A DNA stretch of 64,000 bases, from NCBI GenBank assembly GCA_000499405.2, contig HG738140.1, forward strand, positions 13,889,113 through 13,953,112. Direction: 5' to 3'. Shown here one piece after another: positions 50,378 through 63,200 of the stretch (positions within the stretch are counted from its first letter, which is position 1; each line of letters begins with the position of its first letter). The position numbers and the translations under genes are program-made. The notes under the pieces were generated by a model, which saw only the letters and a program-made list of their open reading frames with translations, was not told where the DNA came from and made no database searches. The DNA comes from Onchocerca volvulus (taxonomy: Eukaryota > Nematoda > Chromadorea > Rhabditida > Onchocercidae).

Positions 50378-53300
50378 TCAGAAAAAAAAACAAAAACCTT
50401 GAATACCTTTCATCTTTTTTTTAATACTTACAGTAGTAGTTTAAAATTCTTCAAAAAAGATCCTTCATTTAAAAATGAAAAAAATGGATCCATGTAAGAA
50501 GTAAATTTGCCAATTTTCGAAATTCTATCAATTTTCAATTTTTTATCATAAGAATAAAATAATTTGTCGTTTCCTTTTTTTTTTTCGTTTTTTTATATTA
50601 GTTGCAATATTTTTATCATTGGAATCTATTAAATATATAAATACTCAATTCAATGATTTCATCGAACCATAGCTTTTTCATTGTGGAAAAAAAAAATTGA
50701 ATTAAAACTGAAAAAGACTGGGTGGCAATGATTGAATTCTTGTAGGAAAAGTTAAAATAACTGTAAAAAATTTTGATTTCTCTTATAATTCTATTACATA
50801 TTATTTACATTGCATTATTATTATTGTTTTTTTTTTTTGCATCATATCCTATTATTACATATTAAATCTGATACTATAATCATGATTTATCTTAATTTAA
50901 ATTTATCGAAAATTTTACATTTCAAGCCTTAATTTCTACCGCATTTTTAAGAATTAATTAACAAAAAGCTGAAAGGATAAAAAAAAAAAAAGAAAAACCT
51001 TGATAATATGTATTAGGAATATGATTGATAAAAAGGTTAGTGAAGAATATTTATTCCACGAAATAACCATTAGTGATAATCGATGCTTCTCTGATAAAGA
51101 TAAAATTAGGATCAATTATTCGCTGATGGCAAACTTCCTGTTGGCTTGGCAAATATGCAGATAAAAAAGATTTTATAGCACAAATGGTGCCGAAATTACG
51201 CCAAAATACCCGAAAGTAATCAAAATCAAACAGATGTTCGAACGAATGGTACGATTTTCAAATAAATTGCAAAATGAGGAAGTTTAATATTTCTGGGGTG
51301 GAGCTAACAAGAATTCTAGCCAATAAAACTAAGAAAATTCATTTTAGGAGAAAAAAAGAATATTGAATGGACTGTTTATTAATCGTAATAATATTATTAT
51401 TACTATTACTATTAATTATTATTGTTAATTATTATCAATATTATTACTTTTATTAGTATTACTATCATTGCTATTATTATAAAGTAATAAGAAGTGCTGC
51501 AATTTTTGTAATTAATGATATCTTTACAAATAGATTCTCATTAATATAATGTATAGCCATAAATAGAACTGCTGTTGCTTTATCATCAAAGATAATTGAA
51601 ATTAAATAACGAAAATTCATGGCAATAGCAATAAAATTTCTATATTTAACAATGCAACACAAGTTTGGAATCATATTTTCTATTGGAACTCAATGAAAAA
51701 AAAAAATGGTGGCAGTTTTATCTACTAGTTCAATTATGTAAAAATAACACTTAATTAAACTTATTAGAATAATATTATAGAAATGAGTGAAGAAATAATA
51801 ATAATAATAAAGGCGATGACAGATGATGTATCAGAAATGAAACGTTAATATTAGATGAAATAGAATAAATTAAAAAATTTTCCAGGTTCTGAAAAAATTC
51901 AACAAAATTGAACAGTAAGTAATCAATTAATTAGCTGATACAATTTAATAGCCAAAATTTGTCGCTGTAGAAAGGTCATCAAACAAATTTTTCAGAGCAG
52001 TTTATTCTTTAATTCGTAATCAGAAAATTGTTCCCTTTACGATAAAGCATAAAGCATTCTTTGTTGCGTATATTTATAATCATACAAACTGAAAAATTTA
52101 TTTCATAATTTGTTTAATTCATTTTTAAGAGGTTTCTCATCTCATATTTTAATCTAAAATCATATTGCCAAAATTTACATAGGAATTAAATGTATTAAAA
52201 ATCCCAAAATCTTAATTTCAGTGAATTTTTTCGGAAATTTTTCAGAAATTGGCAAAAAAACTTTTAGTTACTAAAAAAATTCGAACAAAAAGTTATACGT
52301 GTTAGCTGAAAACAAAAATCAGCATTTTTAGCAAACTTTAAATCGAAAATTCAAAAAAGAGATCTCGTAAATATTATTAAAACAAAAACACTAACAAACA
52401 TGACTCATTATTTTTATCTGCATTTTATTTTTATTTTTTTATTTTTTGCCGTCAAACAGAAGAAGAAAAAAAGCTACTATTATCCACAGATGTTCATTTC
52501 AATTAATATTTCTTACAAAGCAATCAAACAGCTTTTTTTTTTTGCAAAATTAAATACATAAAAAATGCCAAAAGTTAATTCAAATGCGTAGTTCTGTTGC
52601 TTCTTCAAGTATAATATTGATTCAGTTTTTTATGTTAAATTTTATTTGCTCATGCACTTGGAATTTAAAAAGTTTGCATCTCAAAATCATTAAAAACAAG
52701 ACATACCTTCAGTACTATTGAATTTTTTGAAACAACATTATTGAATATTTGAATTGTAGCTTTCTTTTTCTTTTTTTCAATTTCAAGTTCAAGAGACATT
52801 ATAATAGTTACAATATTTGCTTCTTGTATCCATCATTTTAATGTAATCATTAGGTTGAATTTGAATATGAATGTAATTACAGTGATATAATAAATACAAC
52901 AAATAAATTAAGTAGTTGTCTTCGATCATGAATATTAAATCATTTTTTTCATATTTTCTTACTTAATTTACTCAAATTCTTGTTTCATTCATCATTCAAT
53001 TAGCTGCCTAAATTATTAAGACACTAACTTGAAATGAGAAAAAAAAAGCATACAATATATTTCAATTATTTGAAATACAGTTAATGCCACTTTTGAAGAT
53101 TACTTGATACATATTTTAATTAGTGTGATTTCGAAGTGTTTTACGTATCGCAAAATTCATAGTGAATATATTATCGTCAGAATACAAAACGTTTATTAAT
53201 TGAATGTTTGATTTACAAATGAACAATATGCTTATCTCACAGAATAGAGCAACAGTTGTAGATTACACAAATCATACAGTTACATAGTGAACTAAATTAA

Positions 53301-53690
53301 TTTCCTTCTGTTATGGCAGTTTAGCTAATCAACGTAAAACAAACTTTATTTAAAATGTTTCAGTTTCGTTTTAAATGAAATGCGGATGATTTGGAAAATC
53401 AGATTTAAAAGCCTATATTTAACTAATAAAATATTTTCTTTCACATAAAATGAGAAAAAATATAACAGATATATGTCCAATAAAATCTGTCAAAATCAAT
53501 GAAATTTTGAAACTTATAATGAAATCCTTTTCAGGGGATGAACGAATAAAAAGGTATCAACTTGTTCAGCCCGCAATTATTAAACAAGTTGGAATCATAC
53601 AAAAGAATAGAAAGCTTGATAATAACATAAAGCAATTTTAAGATAATAAAAAACCCGCATTTTACCAAGATTGTTGGAGAAAAATAACTG
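49193..53690. other. AT-rich region upstream of GILT
   Basis: About 4.5 kb with no clear gene. It should hold the missing 5' exon and promoter of GILT (-), and the 3' UTR of the gamma-tubulin complex gene (-). An ATT/ATA trinucleotide-rich stretch lies at about 51385-51480. The only exon-like item noted is 52707-52799 (-), which opens MSLELEIEKKKKKATIQIF and ends at a good GTATGT donor. Confidence 0.5.
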
Positions 53691-56600
53691 CTAGGTGAGT
53701 AATGGTTGAAGTAAGGTGAATATGGTACCATGCATCGAACGACCCAATCCAACCAATAAATCTTTTTCCCGTTTCACAACTTTCAACATCTTCTCAACAT
53801 CGCGTAAACTAATGGTATCCATTCGCAAACGTAATTCAACTTCTGTTGCTCGGTCACACAATTTTGTTATGGCATCGTGAATCAAACCGCGAGATCCGCT
53901 CCTGAAAACAAATTAATTTATCTACATGAGAATGAATTACAAACAAAGATCAGGAAAAAATAAAAGTAGGTAAACTTGGTTTTTTTTTTTTTTCTTTGCA
54001 AATATTATTATAATTACTTACTCTCAGATTTATGAATCACAATATCATTGCGATATTGGCGCGGTTTGGTCTTTTTATTAGAACAAAAACAACAGAATAT
54101 CATTTCTGTTTCAAAATTCTTTTATAATCTTCTTACCTTGTTATTAAATTGGCAAGATGCATATTCAAGTCTTTCAAGATGTGCTGTGCTTCTTCCAAAG
54201 TTTTCGATCCGGACACCAATGCAAATTTCTTCGTTATCATGGCTTGCAACTAAAATTATCACCAGCCTTATTCAAGAAATACTATTATTTGTCTAAAAAA
54301 TATAATTTTCTTTGTACACAATTTTGACTACATATTACGAATGACGCAAAAAACATACATGAGTGAAGAAAATTTCTGATATTGCAGTTAATGGTTGCGC
54401 GATAAAACATATCAAGTGGTTTAGTCTTTGCCGACTAATGTTAAGTTCTTTCATTGCAGCTACTGAAAATACTCTTTGCAGTTAAAAATATAAGAAAAAA
54501 GCAAATTTGTTTATTTTAAAATGCAATTATTTATTCGTAAAAATTATACAACTTTTACCAATATTTGACAAAAAGAAACTTAAAATTTTAGCAGCTGTTG
54601 CAAATATAAATAATTATATTGAAGAAATACAAAGAATTCAGCTGAATGGAATACACTATGATTCATTGCGATGATATCGCAAATACGATTTATGAAAGAC
54701 AAGAAGCTTGGGAACTCACAATCTATTCGAACTGCTGATAATGCCTCTTGCGCTTGTAACAATCGCAACAAAAATCGAAGACATAGATTGAGCGTAGAAA
54801 GAAGCTTTTCCTCTATTAAATAATGCAATGGCCAAGAAAGCTGAAAATAAAGATTTTATCAACTGTAAAATTAAAACTTAATATTAAATATCATTATAAT
54901 TTATTACTTTCCGACATTTTTAATTGGAATCCTCAAAAAATGATTGCAACAACAAACAATTTTTAACATATTAATTTCAAAACTAGATGCAAACAATAAA
55001 TACAAACAAGTCTCACGTCATTCAGTTATGTCGAGATATGAAATTAGATTTCGAAGTATCGCCCATATTACTCACTTCCCATACACTAAGTAATAAATTT
55101 TTAACAACAAAAAATCCTTTCAAATCTCATATTTCTTGAAAATCGAACCGATAAGTCAATATCAAAAAACCTGTGGTTTGATTACTAGATTATCCAGAAG
55201 ATCATTACCACACCAAATAGTCCATCTCTCACAAATTTCAGGTGGAAAACCAGAAAGCTGCAAACTCTTTTGAAAAGACAATACTATATTGCAGTGCTGT
55301 GAAGTGCGCGTTGCTCCAAACAAATCAAATGCCATTTCACGCAGTGCGAAACCCGTATAGATTGACTGGAAATTTCTGCACAATAAAAGTAAGAGATCTT
55401 TTTCTGAATAAATGATTTTTTGAAAATAATTTAAATATTTTTTGATTTTCCGCATGCTCGCAGCGGTTAAATTAGTGTTGCTGATAAATTTAGTAGGATA
55501 CCAACATGCAAGAGCAACATCGTATCAAAAGATCATCATTACAAAACTAAATTAGAATCAAATTGGAAAATGAACTATACTTACCTCCATTTCTTTCAAA
55601 ACTTGGGATAATGCACTGTTTTCTAAAATAGAGCGAAAAAGAAGAGAAGAGTTATTTTTTGCACATTTCTCACACGCATATTCCATGCTCCTCATAATTT
55701 TTTGAGCGGTGATAAAGCAACCGTCGTCTTTCAATCGAAGAGCTTTCCTCAAGTAAACCGAAAATTCTAAAATGAATTTCACTTACGATGAAACAGAAAC
55801 TTAGAAAGACTTCAAAATTAAAGAATGATTTGTTCACTTAATTAAATTATATAGGTTTTATTTAATATTGGTGATTCCTTTACTAATTTTTTACATGTCG
55901 CTTTATTATTACAAATTAATCCAACATACTAGAATGTCAAAAAAAAAGAAAAAAAAATTAAAGATTGAACTAAATACATCTCACTACTTCCAACTATGTC
56001 ATTATTCAACATTAAGCGATAACGACATCATTCAAGGATCCTTCAGCAAGCAGAGATTATCAAAAAGATATTTAATTTAATCAAAGCTTACTATCAGGTG
56101 CTTCGTAATCAAAACTGCCAGTGCGCAAACGGTGAGCATTCAAAGCACCATTTTCAACATATTTGATTAGAAGTTTAGACCAAAATAAGCAACGCGTCCG
56201 CCTTGTTTGAATTACTTTACTATCTTTCATACTAGAATTTTATTAGAATCAGTATAGTTTTAGTTCGAAAATTAAATTTTTTATTCCAAGTCCAATTCAA
56301 ATTCAAGACAATTAATTATATATGAGAACAGTGTTTTCGAAAGGAAATGTAACCTTTGAAAAATGAATTCGTTTTCAAGTACAGGATCAATTTCACCGAT
56401 ACTGAATAAACGATCAAAATATCGTTCGAAAACTGCTAGAACAGCATGCTGCAACCGTCCAATAATTTGCTTCTGAAAAAGATATTCAAAATTATAATTA
56501 CTTTTCATTAAAATAAATATGCAGAAAATTATACCACAGAATGCGGCCGTAATTCTGTATAAAGCGTTGTGGTCAGAAAACGATCCAGAAAGCAATCGAC

Positions 56601-59209
56601 AGCTCGATAATTCCAAATGTTAGCAGTAATCATCACTGATAAACTATTATATACAGCAGAAAGCTTTAGGAGTTCATCACGAACTGAATGCAAAAGAGTA
56701 CGTAAATCTGAAAATTAAACAAAAAAAAAATTTAGAAATAACCAAATTTCACATTGTTTGAAAGTTCATAATATTGCCAAGCAAAAAAGATAAAAATACG
56801 TGAATTAAATCCAATTCTAGCTAATTTAATCATCTCTGTTAGATGCGAAAAAAAAAATCTACTAATGAACTTATGAATAAATTACAATACAATAAGATAT
56901 TGAATAAGACTAAGTATCTAAAATCAAACATATTCAGATTAACTAAAGTTCAACCTTAATTAAAGACAATTATAATATCTTACTTAACATATTGTTATTG
57001 TAAAGTTCTCCAACAGCTCGAGTATGTCTACTTAAAAAATCCAAAACGAATTCCTGAAGAACTTGTTCGACTTGCGAATGAACCTGATCTTTCTGACTGA
57101 AAGTCACTAATGCTATGATTTGAGCACGTGCTTCCAAAAATGGCTCTACATAAATACCAATCTGAAATAGTGATCGTCTCTTTTTGCTGCTCTTCTGAAG
57201 ATATCTACAATTTCAAAAACTGACAAACATCTCTAACAGAAATATTAGATTATCCCTTTCATATCACTTGTATTTGGAAAATATTTAAAGAAATCTGCAT
57301 TTAAAAAAAATTTAAGAAGTCATGAATTCCTTTAATACACTAAAAACTGAATATTATTACTTCGGTCTGATCCACGATTCCATCGCTAAGACAATAACTG
57401 CCATCCAATTCATAACTACCACATGGTTTCGGTATCAGAAATGAACAATTCCTGTTAACATCCAGTATCCTGAAACAATCATATGATTATTTTTATAAAC
57501 ACTATTACTGAAATTAACGGTTCCAGATTTTTGTGGTTAAAAATTGAATGGATAACAAGAAGTAATCATGTCAAAAATTTATACGAAAAAAATATTAGAT
57601 TTTCCAAGTACAGAGCTTTTGCAGATGGCAATGCATAAATCAGAATACTGGTTACAAATCAAAGTAAATGGAAAATTGAATCACGAATTGAATCATTTAA
57701 TTTAATTTATAAGTACTTTGAAAAATATTTTCTTTGTACCATTTTACTTAAAGCATAAACTATGATTATTATAGATATGAATTCCGATGTATAAAAAGTG
57801 AAACGAATATTTACTCGTCAGCTTCCAGGATAAGCTTCTATCTTTTCTAACCAAATCTAATATATAGTCTTACGCTATTTAGATACTGAGAAGAAAAAAA
57901 CTTCAATATCAGTAAATAAATTAAGCATGCAACTTAATAAGTTAATATATAAAATATATATATATATATATATAAGTATATTTATATATTTTTATATTTT
58001 ATATTAATTTCTTTTGAAATATAAATATATTTATTGGTAAGAATGACTTGAAAATTTTTACCTTAAAAGATGATTGATGAGTTCTTGTTCCGTGATCTTA
58101 ACTTTGTGTGTTGTAGGCCTAAAATATGACACAAGTTTGAAGAGTGTAAAGTCATATTAACTAACTTTAAGGAACAAGCTCATTTTAGCAACAATTTCAA
58201 CGATGTCGAATATGATATAGATGGGGGAAGTTATGCTCCAATTCATATTTCACAAATTGCACCTGATTTGTATGCATAGATAAAGAGCAAAAAATAAGAA
58301 AAAATACATAAACTGTAAAATTATGTAAGTTATAGACCGATAATATAATTAGAACTGGAAAATTGATTTCTTTAAAAACTTAAAGTAGTTGAACTTCAAA
58401 ATAAAAAGAAAGATGCTGACCTTTTCTCAAGATTTTTAAGAACATTCCTGATGTTATTCATCAGTATATTATCTTCAATGCTCACCCGGTATGCCTGCAC
58501 ACCCTCGGGAATATTTAACCGAGTATATTCATTTGATACTTCAATTCGCCACTTTCTTCTTCTATCCATTACTGTTGAAGTTGCTCCCTGATGTATAAAT
58601 GCCGTTGTTGCTGTTCCATTTGCATTCTGAATTTGAAATAAAATTATAATTGGCCATTAATGAAATGGCAAATTCAGTATTTGATGGCAAGCTGACTGCT
58701 TTATTCACAGATGCATTTTTCAATTTCCAATCAATCTACTAGTTAAAATCAAAATAATAATCTCTCTCTTTCTCTCCCATCTTCTCTCACTTTTGAGAGT
58801 TCGTACTTACATTCTGCGCATCATGTGTATCTCAAAAGTTTGTTTCATTAATGATTTACATTTTGTATGCATTTGCTGACTATGACCTGAATTCTCGATT
58901 TAATTTATACATAAATAACCCATGACAAAGCCTCAACAATATAGCATATGCATGAAATTTGCCTTAGAATTTTGTAATCTAATAGAAACAATGCAGCAGC
59001 AATGAACAAACAAATATCCTCAATAAATCGATTACTTAAACAGATATTAATGATTGTTCATTTTTTTTCTTCAGTTACTGAATTTATTAATTTTTAGAAA
59101 AAAAGAGGTGTAAAGGAAATTTTTCTTAAAAATAAAAAAAAAATCTTTTTTTTAAAAGATTTATACAGAAGAGACATACCTCATTATCCAAATCTTGTTC
59201 GCATTTCAT
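53691..59209 (-). CDS. Gamma-tubulin complex component (Spc97/Spc98 family)
   Basis: Fourteen exons (59180-59209, 58421-58626, 58062-58118, 57361-57469, 56984-57161, 56535-56707, 56354-56472, 56092-56231, 55585-55766, 55171-55365, 54720-54840, 54359-54462, 54137-54249, 53691-53901) have consistent phases and encode 645 residues. The protein is almost entirely helical. The N-terminal GRIP1-like part starts with TEQELINHLLRILDVNRN, like the EE-(V/I)RDLLYVL block of GCPs. A family-like DPVLENEFIFQ segment lies in exon 7. The GRIP2 part has LSWPLHYLIEEKLLSTLNLC, matching the WPL-x-LI-x-Y-x-LFR-LL motif, then a bundle of helices to the C-terminus. Such proteins nucleate microtubules at centrosomes. 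GCP2-like is my best guess. The protein is shorter and more diverged than typical GCPs, so the family call is firm but the paralogue is not. The ATG lies 11 bases after an acceptor. Confidence 0.78.
57950..58010. repeat. (AT)n microsatellite
   Basis: A long TA-dinucleotide run with a few interruptions, inside an intron of the gamma-tubulin complex gene. Likely length-polymorphic. Confidence 0.8.
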
Positions 59210-60170
59210 TGCCACGAAAACTGAAATTCAAATTTATATTTGTACGGATATTAAAAAGTGATGAGTTTAAAAAAGAATATGAATTCAAGGAGAAGTTAGA
59301 AGAGATAAAGTTTAACATGTCATGTATCAGAGATTAAGAGCAAGATGATAAAGTGAACATTAAGTGAACAAAGTGATAGTGATAAAGTGAACAAAGTGAT
59401 AAAGTGATGAAGTGAACAAATGAACATTACCCAATTATGAGAATCGTTCAGAATCATTTCTATGATCTAATGGAAGTAGTGCAGTGATAACAAATGAGCA
59501 AATATCTTCAACAAATCGAAGAAATAAACAAACATACAAATTACATGTTGCAATGCGTTGTTTTACTGCTAAAGATGGAGAGAAAGTGGAGATATGGTGG
59601 GATAGAGATTGGTGGAAGTTGCGAAAGATTGTAAAGTTAAGGGAGTGTAAGGGATTGAAATGATTCTTGATATGTTATAAATGCAATTAGGAAGTAAAGG
59701 AAACAACTAAATAGTGACGAAAACATTTGCTATTTTTGAAATTTAACAATAAGTGACAAGAAAAACAAAGTGACAAAAAAAAAACAGGTCAAGGTTTAAA
59801 TTACAGTCGCAACAAGTACCAATGCCAGATGATAAGTTATGATGGATTGGTTGATGGATCATTCGGGATAGGCCGGTTTTGAGGTATGAGTGGGGGAGGG
59901 GGGAAGGGTCAGTGCGGGTGAATCGGGAAAGATTGATGCGAAGAATGCACTTTAATTTACATCTTTCTCAAGTTGAAAAATTCTCGACCTTGTAGTCTTA
60001 AGCAATACTAATAAAGATGATAACAACTATCTCTCTCATTATCTCTCTCTTTCTCTCTTTCATTTTCTCCCATTCTTGAGAATTTAGTGCACACGTTCTG
60101 CGTGTTATACGTATGTCGGAAGTTTGTTTCATCAGTGATTTATATTTCCTATGTATCTGCTTATTTAAAC
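58755..60170. repeat. Diverged direct duplication near the GCP/mitofusin boundary
   Basis: About 58755-58885 and 60031-60172 align: a CT-rich tract, then TCTCCCAT or CTCCCATT, TTCTGCG, AGTTTGTTTCAT followed by a TGATTTA block, and a TATG-TTTGCT or TATCTGCT end. A second pair, about 58976-59030 and 59466-59520, shares GCAAATATC or CAAATATCC with CAACAAATCG or CAATAAATCG. One copy of each pair lies inside or near the first intron of the gamma-tubulin complex gene. Confidence 0.55.
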
Positions 60171-60261
60171 TTTCGTTTAATTACCTTTCCATGGCTTATT
60201 TTGTATTTCGAGAATTGACTGAAAACGAATTCAACGTAAGGCATCTCTTCCCGTCTGTAAC
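59210..60261. promoter_or_regulatory. Shared divergent promoter region (GCP and mitofusin)
   Basis: About 1.05 kb between divergent start codons. It contains a run of AAGTGAACAAAGTGATA-type short repeats (59340-59425), a strongly G-rich segment (59885-59930) and CT-rich tracts (60028-60070). No exon is visible. Both promoters must lie here unless 5' exons are further away. Confidence 0.6.
59892..59918 (+). promoter_or_regulatory. G-quadruplex-type motif
   Basis: Four G runs (5, 6, 3 and 3 Gs) are separated by loops of 1, 2 and 7 bases, fitting the standard G3+N1-7 pattern. It lies about 345 bp upstream of the mitofusin ATG on its coding strand. Such a run is exceptional in this AT-rich window. 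Confidence 0.65.
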
Positions 60262-63200
60262 ATGTCTGGTTTTGTAGCAGCGTATCAGGAGATGACCTCA
60301 CGAAACACGAAATCGGGTAAGTCACAATTTTGAACTGTTCGAAAGATGTTTCGAATTACTCGTATAAATATGTAAAAAAAAAAAGCAAAGGAATTTTTGA
60401 CTTCAATTTTTTTGATGGAATGCTTTATTAAATTTTTGAATGCTTTTTTATAGGTTTAAAGAAAGATATTTGAAAAATGCAATCAAGACAACTATACGTC
60501 GCCTCAAATCATTTCTAGAAAATTTCATTGCAGATATGAGTTGTCGACGGAACAATAGCGAACCATTGAAACGGTTTACAGAAGCCAAATTAAGAATTGG
60601 TGATATTTATAATGAGTTGGAAATGTACGTTACGGATCTTTCACTTTTCTATAATGGTATGTTTTATATTGATTAATATGTCTTTTTATTTCCATTCTTG
60701 GTGAGCACAATCCGAATGGTTTTATGATTAGAAAATTTTCTAATATATTCAGGAATGTGGCTTTAAATGTCTTCTTGAAGGTGATTTAACGTGTGATTGC
60801 TTTTGCACATTGTAGCAAATTATATATTTCTGTAAGATTTCAGAAACTTCATATTTTCTTGTCATTATTTATTCATTCAATAGTTATAGTATTCGAAGTT
60901 TTTTAAAATTTTGGACGATGCCTTACAGACAGAACAGCATCTACTTTTATTTTCGTCTTTTGATCTTCCTTTTCTCTTCGTCGTCCATTTTTGAATAGGA
61001 GCACAGAATGGTGATGAAAGACCGACAACTTTTCCTATCTAATTTTTGCAGAAAATCAGAACAGACATTGAAATTTATGCTTATTTGTTAAATTCAGAAA
61101 TTCTGAACGACAGTGGAAATATCCCAGATCAACAAATGCATGAAGTTACACGCTTCAAGGAGAGTATCAAAACAATTCGCGATATGTTTATGCGTGATAC
61201 TATGAAAGTTGTTTTCTTTGGAAGGTAATTTTCTCATTAATTGGCTTGATGTGTTAACTTCAATGCATTTCTTTAAAGCTGTAATATATACGGATGTATA
61301 TATCTTGATGATATTTTTTTTCAGGACAAGTAATGGCAAAAGCTCAGTAATTAATGCCATGTTGCATGCGAAGGTATTACCGCAAGGAATGGGGCATACT
61401 ACTTGTTGTTTTTTGCAAGTAAATTCTTTTATTTATATTTTTTCATTATTTTAATCCATTTCAAATTTATATACAAAGGTTAAATCTTGTAATAAGCTAT
61501 TAAAAGTGGACTTGAATTGTGAATTTTCTATAGGTAGTGGGAAGTCCAGACGACCAAAAATTTGTTCTAAATGAAGATTCATCGGAACGAATGGACATCG
61601 AGCAATTGCAAAGATTAGGACATGCAATGAGTGATAATAATGTTTCACTTAGCGCAATGGGCCAAGACTCACTTTTGCGCGTTTTTTATCCTAAATCAGC
61701 ATCACGTTTACTTCAAAACGATGTTGTTATTGTCGATAGGTTACTTTTTTTTCCAATTTTATTGGCTGTTGCTACAGGAATTTTTCCTTTTTCTTGAGAG
61801 AGAGGTCGAATATTTCTGTGTAGAAATATATTTTTTCTCAGTAATAAAAACGAATTCTTTTAAATTAGATCCAGGATTTCCTTATCATTACATACACAAG
61901 ATAATGCGAATTACACAAATTGAACCACATAATTAAGAGAAGTTATTCTTATGAATATGTTTGTAGATAGTCGGAAAACCTTGTCAACTTTTAAAATTGT
62001 ATAACTTAGATAAATAGCATTTTAGCGTTTTAAGAGACAAAATAATGCGATCACTTTTCTTGTTAAATGAAGAGTTTGTTCAGGAAAAAATGCATAATTC
62101 CATATAAATTCTGTCTAATGGTTATTCAAATAATGATTGAAGAAAAAACGATCAAAATGATTATGAAACTTTTCAGTCCTGGTGTAGATTTGTCACCGGA
62201 ATTTGACAGTTGGATTGATAAACATTGTATGGATGCGGATGTCTTCGTTTTGGTTTGCAATGCTGAATCGACTCTTACACAAGCTGAGAAAAGTTTTTTC
62301 CATCGAGTGAGTTCAAAACTGAGTAGGCCGAATATCTTCATCCTTAACAATCGATGGGATGCAAGTGCAGCCGAAGTGGAAAATATGCAACAGGTTGAAA
62401 AGTTGAGTTTATGTCGTGTTTGGTCCAGTATTTGTTCTGTTGTGTTTTTTTCTTCTCACTTTTATTAGAAATTGCTTAATTTTAGTTTATTTGCCTACAA
62501 ACCATTTAGGTTTATGAGGTTTCATTTTTTAGAACTTTTAAAAACTGGAGTTTGCAAATAAGAAATTCACAGCCTCAAGACTTCTTGAATCTCTTAAGAG
62601 TGTGACGAATTTTTTTAGACTATTCACTGAATCTTTTGATTTATATTTTTAATTTAATTACGCTCCTTTTGATTGCATTCATTAAGATTGATAATGTTAC
62701 GGAACTTTACCTATTCAGATGCGCTTTATTTAGATTTTTCTTCTGTGAAGCTCATACTTTTCTGGAAAATTAAACCTCATTTCATTCACAATTGTTTTCG
62801 AGGTTCTAGTTGTTATCTTGTTGGTTCTTTATGTTTTAGTATTTCCCATTATTTTTAATGTTGAATCACTGCTTTATTTCAGATCCGAGAACAGCACATG
62901 ACGCGATTTAAGCAATTTCTTGTAAGCGAACTCAAAGTGTGTAGTGAAGCAGAAGCCGCAAATCGTATATTTTTCATATCAGCACGTGAAATGTTGGATT
63001 TACGTTTAAAAGAACGAGGTGTAATACGTCATGGTGAGATTTCCGTGCTTTATATGCTTGAAAAATTTAAACGTTTCTCACAAAAATGCCACAATAAATG
63101 TACCGAGTCTTTTTGTAATGAATTTTTGATGGAAAAGTTCGCTGAAATAGATTTTAACAACCAATTTTTTGATTTCAGCTTATCAAGTTGAGGGGCATCA

